A stretch of DNA of 26,550 bases from Choanephora cucurbitarum (lineage: Eukaryota; Mucoromycota; Mucoromycetes; Mucorales; Choanephoraceae). The notes below the pieces were generated by a model, which worked only from the letters and a program-made list of their open reading frames with translations, had not been told where the DNA came from and did not search any database. Every line of letters starts with the position of its first letter. The stretch's first letter is position 1. A program made the position numbers and the translations under genes. The stretch covers positions 1 to 26,550 of the forward strand of contig JAIWNI010000199.1 of assembly GCA_025331435.1 (NCBI GenBank), read 5' to 3'. Positions 21,472 through 26,550 of the stretch are shown piece by piece.

Positions 21472-22083
21472 TTACGTTTGTCCGTTAGCTGATACACAGA
21501 AACCTAACAAATAAATGGTTCGCTGCGCGAAGTGACATTTTGTAGGATTCAATATCAATTTTACCCGGGTGAGTTCGTTGATGACACTCTTGACATGCGT
21601 TGTATGTTCCTGCATATCCCTACTATATATAACAATGTCATCGACAAAAGTAGATACATAGCTTCTAAATGGAGCAGCCTTGAACAACTTTGACATTACC
21701 CGTTGAAATTTGGAGGATATCGGTTTTAACCCGAAAGGACATCCTCTGAACATATACTGCTTGCCATCAACCGATGTAAATGCAGTCTTATGCTGATGTG
21801 GTGCATAGATAGGAAAGCGATGAAAGGCGTTCTTTAAATCTAAGGTAGTAAATACATTGGCACCTTGCAGGTCCTTAAAAATGTCACTGATCTTAGGTAA
21901 AGGGAAACGGTCCTCTTTCAAGAGCTTGTTAATATGTCTAGGATCCAGACACGGACGTTTGTCAGTGTAGTTTCCTTGTAGGTCTTTTTTAGGAACCATC
22001 GTCAAGGAACTATTCCACTTATTATCGACATTCGAAGGTACTTCCGTAATGATCCCTTCAGATAACCATTTTTCCACGGTCTC
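21472..22083 (-). pseudogene. Reverse transcriptase (pol fragment)
   Basis: Same frame as the protease segment, which ends in a TAA at 22084. The catalytic aspartates, counted from the Met at 22077, are D80 (FTTLDLKNAF) and D146-D147 (FVDD, the family's YVDD/FVDD box). Other conserved stretches are RPCLDPRHIN and FRGCPFGLKPISSKFQRVM. It would copy the element RNA into DNA. The active-site residues are preserved, but the TAA before and after mean no full pol can be translated without read-through. The downstream stop (21472) lies where the family normally has G-x-x-hydrophobic-D-P, so the TAA looks like an inserted codon. Confidence 0.92.
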
Positions 22084-22962
22084 TTATACTTTTGGCTTAA
22101 GCATGTCCGCTATAGGATATTGTGATTTGTAACAAGCTGCCGATTCCGGAGTGTCCAAATACACAATTGCATCAGGATGAGTGCAGAATGTTCCAAACGG
22201 TATAGATTCATTTGCCTGAATACTTTCCCGAATGTCATCAAGTAGTGCGTTTTTTTCCGAAAGTGTACCAAATGGATCCTCATTTGGCTTTGGTAAATCC
22301 TTAAAAGGTTCTTCCAATTTCTCCATACTAGGTGGATCCCACAAAGTAGCTAGTCCGCAATAACCGATACCCAACACTTTCATCAAGTCTGTACCAATAG
22401 ACATTGGTTTTTCAAAGGCTAGATTCATAACCTCAAACTTGAATGTATAAGATTTCCCATTATACTTCAATCTAAGTTCTGGGGTATACCCATAACACTT
22501 AATAGTGGATTCTGCCCAAGCTAAACGTATAATAGACTGTCTGCCTTCTACATACTTGAAAATAGGTATGTTATTGGTGATGCAAAAAGATTTATTCAAA
22601 AAAGAGAAATTTGCTCCGCTGTCCACCAGAGCACGTATTGCCACCAATTCTACATAAATAGGCACATCAGTTTCCCCATCTATGAGATGAACCAGTTCTC
22701 TCTTTTTGTTTTTCTTATGCTTACATGACATCTTGTCATCCTCCAAATCGGAGATCTTCATGTCATCCACCAAGGTCTCAATGACCTGATCCAGGTCTTC
22801 GTTACCAACCGTTTCTGACGGATTTTCGGCAGGCTTGACCAAGCTGGCCATTCTGTTTACTTGAGGCTGACTGCCGTTACCTCTTTGCAATTTTGGGCAT
22901 ACTTCCTTGTGCCCAGGAACCCAAACGCGACCGCATCTTCTGCAATCAGGCAGGCTTTTTCC
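22084..22962 (-). pseudogene. Gag zinc knuckle and aspartic protease segment
   Basis: One open frame from just after a TAA at 22963-22965 to a TAA at 22084-22086. It starts with a Cys/His motif (CRRCGRVWVPGHKEVC, C-x2-C-x7-H-x3-C, about 22898-22945), a variant nucleocapsid knuckle. A charged linker follows, then a retroviral-type aspartic protease with VDSGANFSFLN (active-site DSG at about 22615-22623). The protease cuts the Gag-Pol polyprotein. Frame identity with the gag segment upstream and the RT segment downstream shows that one long gag-pol frame has been interrupted by single stops. Confidence 0.85.
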
Positions 22963-23902
22963 TTAGGATTTAGCCCACTTGGAAGTGCCGGTGCCGTTGC
23001 TTGGCGAGACAAATATGCGCTTTCCAGCACCCTCCCCTTGATTGTGATCGTAGCGACGCTTACGCTCAGCAACCAAGTCTAAATTACTTACCATCGTAAG
23101 CATTTCGTCGATGCCCTTTTTCATGACATCGCTGGAACTACCGTTCACAGCAGCACTGACCTTGTGCTTCCACTCAAATCCGAGGTTTCCACAAAGTGCA
23201 GCGAAGAAAAATTCATCAACCGTGAATTGTTTCATATTTGTAGATGCTAAAGCATCCCTCACTCTCTCGACGAATTCGCATCCGTTTTCGCCTTCTCTGG
23301 GAGAGAGGTTTAACAACACCTTAATGTTAGCAATTCTTTGCTTAGGCGTGTCGATGTACTGTTCCAGCCATCCCTTTACCATTTCCCAAGTGACTAACTC
23401 CTCTGTTCCAGAGGCTGCCACGAGTTTGGTTTCGTAATGCACCCTGTATTGCTTACCCAGCAATGAGGGCATGCATTTCTCATGCTCAAAGTCAAGGTTG
23501 ATACCCTGGCTTGCGCAGTAGCGCTAAAGACTTTCAACGAAAGACTTGACGTTACGACAAACACTACCGTGCTTACCTTCAGGTTTTTCGATGGGTCTCA
23601 TCAAATTAGGCATTTCACCAATCTTCGGCTGCCTTCCCGCGTTAACCACCTCCTTGAAGAATTCTTCACCAGAGGGAAGTGAGAGGCACAAACATTTCTA
23701 AAGTCCTCAATTTGCTGGCAAGCCTTGTTGAGCAATTGAGCCTTGGCATCATCCACACAGTCATTCAACACATCTTCCGTGTGCGATACCCGAAGATCAT
23801 TCGCCTTTCCTGAAGCATGCGGTAGGCCTTAAGAGCCTTGTTGACTGCTTCATGCGTACCCTCGGCTTGATCTTGTGTTTGGGGGATGAAATTGTTGTTC
23901 AT
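22963..23902 (-). pseudogene. Gag (capsid), broken by frameshifts and a stop
   Basis: The first ATG after the 5' LTR is at 23902 (MNNNFIPQTQDQAEG), only 20 nt from the LTR. The protein can be followed across frameshifts near 23818 and 23690 and an in-frame TAG near 23524 into a clean 169-codon stretch (23472-22963). That stretch contains helix-rich capsid-like sequence such as LNLSPREGENGCEFVERVRD and ends KWAKS before TAA. Gag would form the particle that packages element RNA. No catalytic motif is expected. Identification rests on position and on continuity of frame with the zinc-knuckle segment. Confidence 0.75.
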
Positions 23903-23922
23903 AGTGTCTTCACTTAAAAAAA

Positions 23923-24086
23923 TGTTGTATTTGTCTTTTGAATAGGGTTTTGTAACTTAGCAAGTTAAGTGAGACAAATTATAGGCCTTTATTAAGGTGA
24001 GGAGAAAAAGTGTCAGACACGATAAAAAACTCTTCTTAACCAGATCGGTATTTAAATTATATAAATGAGCTGTGGTGAATACCACA
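23923..24086 (-). repeat. 5' LTR of the chromovirus element
   Basis: Matches the other LTR at 163 of 164 positions. In element orientation it would supply the promoter. Its outer edge lies only 6 bp from the ATG of the LINE-like ORF1 that points the other way, so the two elements are arranged head to head. Confidence 0.95.
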
Positions 24087-24092
24087 CTGGCC

Positions 24093-25597
24093 ATGGCTTC
24101 CTCTGCTAAAAAACATAACCTGCCAAATAAGGCAATTTCCCCTAATATACTGCCCAGGGCATGGGCTTCAGTTGTAAGAGGTACTGACACTACTCGTACT
24201 TCACTCTTTGCGGAAAAACAATCGAAAGACGATGCTTTTGCATCCGGATCTCAAAACCCCTTCTTGAGAGGTACACTTCCCGACTCGGTCTTCGTTGACA
24301 TCACGAATGTCAAAGATGTCCAAACCTTTTTCAACGATCTCACCACTTTGTGTGCTCCTGGTGACCAACTATGGGGACTTGAAAAGACGCCTCGGGTGGA
24401 GAGCTCGAGATCCTTCATAGAATGTGTGTTCACGGAGTCTTTAGCCCGTAAGGCCGTTACAGAGGGTCTTCACCTTCCCTCCTCTCAGGAGCCTTTTACG
24501 ACCTTTGAGGCCTTGTCAGCGGATGTTAAAATCCTCAAAATTTCCATTTCTGGTCTGCCTCGTCATATGGTCGAGCTGATGGTGGAGCAGCCGAACTCAA
24601 ATCTGATATGTTTAGCAATCTGTCCCATTTTGGTCGAGTAGTTGATTGTGGACTGGTTCGAGGTATAGCTGGTACCTTTACCGGTCGTGGCCATGTTGTT
24701 CTGGAAGTTGAGTCCTCCTCCCCACGTACATTGCAGCATGAAGTACACTGGCAGTACTCCTACATGTCACCCCGCAGCAACCATAAGGACATCCGATCCA
24801 GCGAACCGGTTGATGCCATAAAGGTTTACGCTACTTGGGCGAAGATGGATCCTTACTGTCGATATTGCCACCAAAATGCTCATGTCATTAAGACCTGTAA
24901 TAAGAGGCATGCGTCCCTAATCTGCTATAATTGTCAAGAGAAAGGACATATCTCTAAGGAATGTCCAAGAAAGAACTCTGCTCCTAGCGGTTCTACAAAT
25001 AAAAAGGCTAGGAAGGCTCCCCCTGTGGCTAGTCCCACTGAGCCTACTACGGTAGTCAGCATCTTTGATGAACAGGATGCTGCGGTTACTGCATCAACCG
25101 CTTGTTTGGATTCTGATGCTGCTTCCAAGCCTTTGGTTGTTTCTAGTCCTCGTGTTGACGCTCGCTCCGCTGATGCAACGAGCGCAGTCTCTACCTTGGC
25201 TAGTTCTCGTCGTACTATGCAGACCAGAGCTCGATCTGCCAAAGCTCAAAGTCTTGGGAATACTAGCTTAGAGCACATGGAATCTAGTTCTGTCGAACAT
25301 GCTCCTTCTCCTGTGGCTCATTTGGTGCCTGCTGTTCCTCCAACAATTGCTGCTTCTACTTTTGACTCCGATGTATGCAAGGCTTGTGGTCAGCCAGGCC
25401 ATAAACGCCGTACCCATCGCGATTGTCCATTAAAACCCAAGAATTTAAGTCCAGTTGTATCCACGGATACTATCACCATATCTTCTGACCATGCGGCAGA
25501 ACTCATAGAGTCAAGCATGGATCTTGAACTCGACGATTCTTCTATTATTCATGATATTACAACGGAGACTGGAGTGTCTCAAAACTCAACCCTCTAA
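24093..25597 (+). pseudogene. LINE ORF1, RRM-like fold and CCHC knuckles, one frameshift
   Basis: The ATG at 24093 (MASSAKKHNL) is the first outside the LTR. An in-frame GTG at 24072 lies inside the LTR and is rejected. The frame runs to a TAG at 24641. Continuation is in the -1 frame, which is open from before 24570 to the stop at 25595. Around the break, ILKISISGLP and RGIAGTFTGRGHVVLEV resemble the two RNP-like strands of an RRM, so the shift lies inside one domain (about 24560-24610). Next come CRYCHQNAHVIKTC and CYNCQEKGHISKEC (both C-x2-C-x4-H-x4-C), a Ser/Ala/Pro-rich linker and a third, variant knuckle CKACGQPGHKRRTHRDC. The product would bind element RNA. I judge the shift a mutation. 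A programmed shift is possible, but I see no clear slippery heptamer. Confidence 0.8.
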
Positions 25598-25607
25598 TTG
25601 TTTAATC

Positions 25608-26550
25608 ATGAATTTAGAAAACGATATGGCTTATTTATACTCTCACGATGGTGTATCCTCGGATGCCCAATTTAACTTCTCGGACTCCTCTACAACTCTT
25701 TTCCCCCTACGAATTGCCACTTTGAACTGTCGTGGTTTGCGTAAAGTTGCTAATCCTAAGACAAGTTCTCAGTTTATTCGGTACATTCGTACGCTCTCAC
25801 TTGACATTATTGCTCTCCAGGAAACACATGCTGTATCCACTGATTTGGAATCTCAATTTCATATGCAGTTTCAAGCTGTGGACAGTATCTGGACTTTCCA
25901 CTGTGGGTTGATCTCTTTCTCTCCCGACCTTTCCTTTTCTCAGATTGTTAAAAGCTCATGCGGTAGGCTTATCACTGCCACAGTGTCTCACAAGTCTGAC
26001 CTTTTTGAGCCTCTCTCTATCACTGTTTTATACGCACCAGCAGGCCGCAAAGAGCGCTATCCTTTCCTTCAGAATTTGATTCACTCTCTGCCATCCTCTC
26101 CTATTCTCCCAGTCCAACCTCTACGCCACATTTTGCTTGGTGATTTTAACTACTCGATTTCGTCTGGTCTCAATGCCAAATCTCGCCGTAGTAAAGCACC
26201 CATCACATGGCTTAATCACGTTGATCGGTTTTATGTAGATGCTGTCACACCTCGTAAACAAGCAGCTCACGCTACTTTTTCCAGAGGCTTATCACAATCA
26301 TGCATTGACTATATCTACGTTTCCAATGATCTCTACCCTGCTCGCACGTATGGCTCAGTTCCTTACATGAACCCCATGTGGACTGATCATTTCTTGGTCA
26401 GAGCATGTTTCCAGCTCATTCCTCCATCGGTTTCCAATTCGCTCAATCAGACTGGTAAAGGGCTGTGGCGAGCTCACCCACGTTTAGCACAGGATCCCGT
26501 CTTTTGCGAGCGACTAGCATCTGCTCTATCACAAACAGTTGCCTCCTTCC
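25608..26550 (+). CDS. LINE ORF2, endonuclease domain, partial (runs off the window)
   Basis: Open for 314 codons from the ATG at 25608 to the last base, with no stop. The endonuclease/exonuclease/phosphatase fold is shown by LRIATLNCRGLR (metal-site Asn, N40), LDIIALQETHA (catalytic Glu, E72), HILLGDFNYS (the D-x-N pair), SCIDYIYVS and a final WTDHFLV with the Asp-His pair. This enzyme nicks the target DNA so that its 3' end primes reverse transcription. The RT domain is expected further right. All expected catalytic residues are present, so this ORF could be functional, in contrast to ORF1. It starts 11 nt after the ORF1 stop, which suggests reinitiation or a bicistronic RNA. Confidence 0.9.
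   Translation, partial: MNLENDMAYLYSHDGVSSDAQFNFSDSSTTLFPLRIATLNCRGLRKVANPKTSSQFIRYIRTLSLDIIALQETHAVSTDLESQFHMQFQAVDSIWTFHCGLISFSPDLSFSQIVKSSCGRLITATVSHKSDLFEPLSITVLYAPAGRKERYPFLQNLIHSLPSSPILPVQPLRHILLGDFNYSISSGLNAKSRRSKAPITWLNHVDRFYVDAVTPRKQAAHATFSRGLSQSCIDYIYVSNDLYPARTYGSVPYMNPMWTDHFLVRACFQLIPPSVSNSLNQTGKGLWRAHPRLAQDPVFCERLASALSQTVASF

Larger units (their letters stand above)
19107..24086 (-). mobile_element. Ty3/gypsy chromovirus LTR retrotransposon, 4,980 bp, defective
   Basis: Complete structure on the minus strand: 5' LTR (23923-24086), gag, zinc knuckle, protease, reverse transcriptase, RNase H, integrase with chromodomain, polypurine tract and 3' LTR (19107-19270). The domain order RT-RNase H-integrase and the chromodomain define the chromovirus branch of Ty3/gypsy. 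The two LTRs differ at one of 164 positions, which normally indicates recent insertion. Even so, gag-pol carries in-frame TAA stops at 22963, 22084 and 21472 and several frameshifts, so this copy cannot make its proteins alone. No target-site duplication is seen: GTTGC on the left, CTGGC on the right. Confidence 0.93.
24093..26550 (+). mobile_element. LINE-like non-LTR retrotransposon, truncated by the window end
   Basis: Two consecutive frames: a nucleic-acid-binding ORF1 with CCHC knuckles, and 11 nt later an ORF2 that begins with an apurinic-type endonuclease domain. This is the layout of L1- and Tad-like elements. The reverse transcriptase part of ORF2 would lie beyond the window. Codon composition is richer in C and T than in the surrounding intergenic DNA. 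Its 5' flank is replaced by or joined to the LTR of the chromovirus. Confidence 0.88.

Noticed and set aside
22861..23682. Plus-strand frames opposite gag
   Set aside because: Shadows of the minus-strand gag and zinc-knuckle region.
24072..24092. GTG start for LINE ORF1 inside the LTR
   Set aside because: The LTR is a separate element; ATG 24093 is the first start outside it.
24934..25271. Frames overlapping the ORF1 linker on both strands
   Set aside because: Shadows of the Ser/Ala-rich linker between the CCHC knuckles.

Overview
This is a eukaryotic, AT-rich window, most likely from an early-diverging fungus. Mucoromycota (Mucorales) is my best guess. The reasons are several genes with many short GT-AG introns (49-84 nt), pyrimidine-rich 5' leaders, conserved fungal housekeeping proteins and a dense mix of retroelement families. 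I cannot fix genus or species from the sequence alone.

Left part (1-7.6 kb): a mostly non-coding, transposon-eroded region. A decayed Ty3/gypsy pol fossil lies at about 438-1267 (+). A small two-exon gene for a coiled-coil/polyglutamine protein lies at 2365-2965 (-). Its intron is bounded by a 9-bp direct repeat. A further decayed reading frame of unknown family lies at about 5839-6381 (+).

Middle part (7.6-14.0 kb): the housekeeping block. It holds a four-exon transmembrane-9 (nonaspanin/EMP70) gene at 7645-9680 (+), a convergent intronless mitochondrial PPR-protein gene at 9754-10947 (-), and a nine-exon gene for a PP2A B55-type regulatory subunit at 12232-14011 (+). These genes look intact. 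They are not an operon and share no obvious pathway (endomembrane trafficking, mitochondrial RNA handling, phosphatase targeting).

Right part (14.0-26.55 kb): a transposon graveyard that is still being overwritten. It contains short TTAAGAG-type tandem repeats (about 15.88-16.01 kb), two diverged ~410-bp direct repeats with TATA-like sequences (16.73-17.67 kb), and just after them a badly decayed tyrosine-recombinase gene (17.72-18.6 kb). Next comes a complete 4,980-bp LTR retrotransposon of the chromovirus type (19107-24086, on the minus strand). It has 164-bp LTRs differing at one base, yet its gag-pol is broken by several stops and frameshifts. Immediately beyond its right LTR starts a LINE-like non-LTR retrotransposon (+) with a zinc-knuckle ORF1 and an endonuclease-type ORF2 that runs open off the window end.

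I saw no tRNA, rRNA, CRISPR array or bacterial-type operon.
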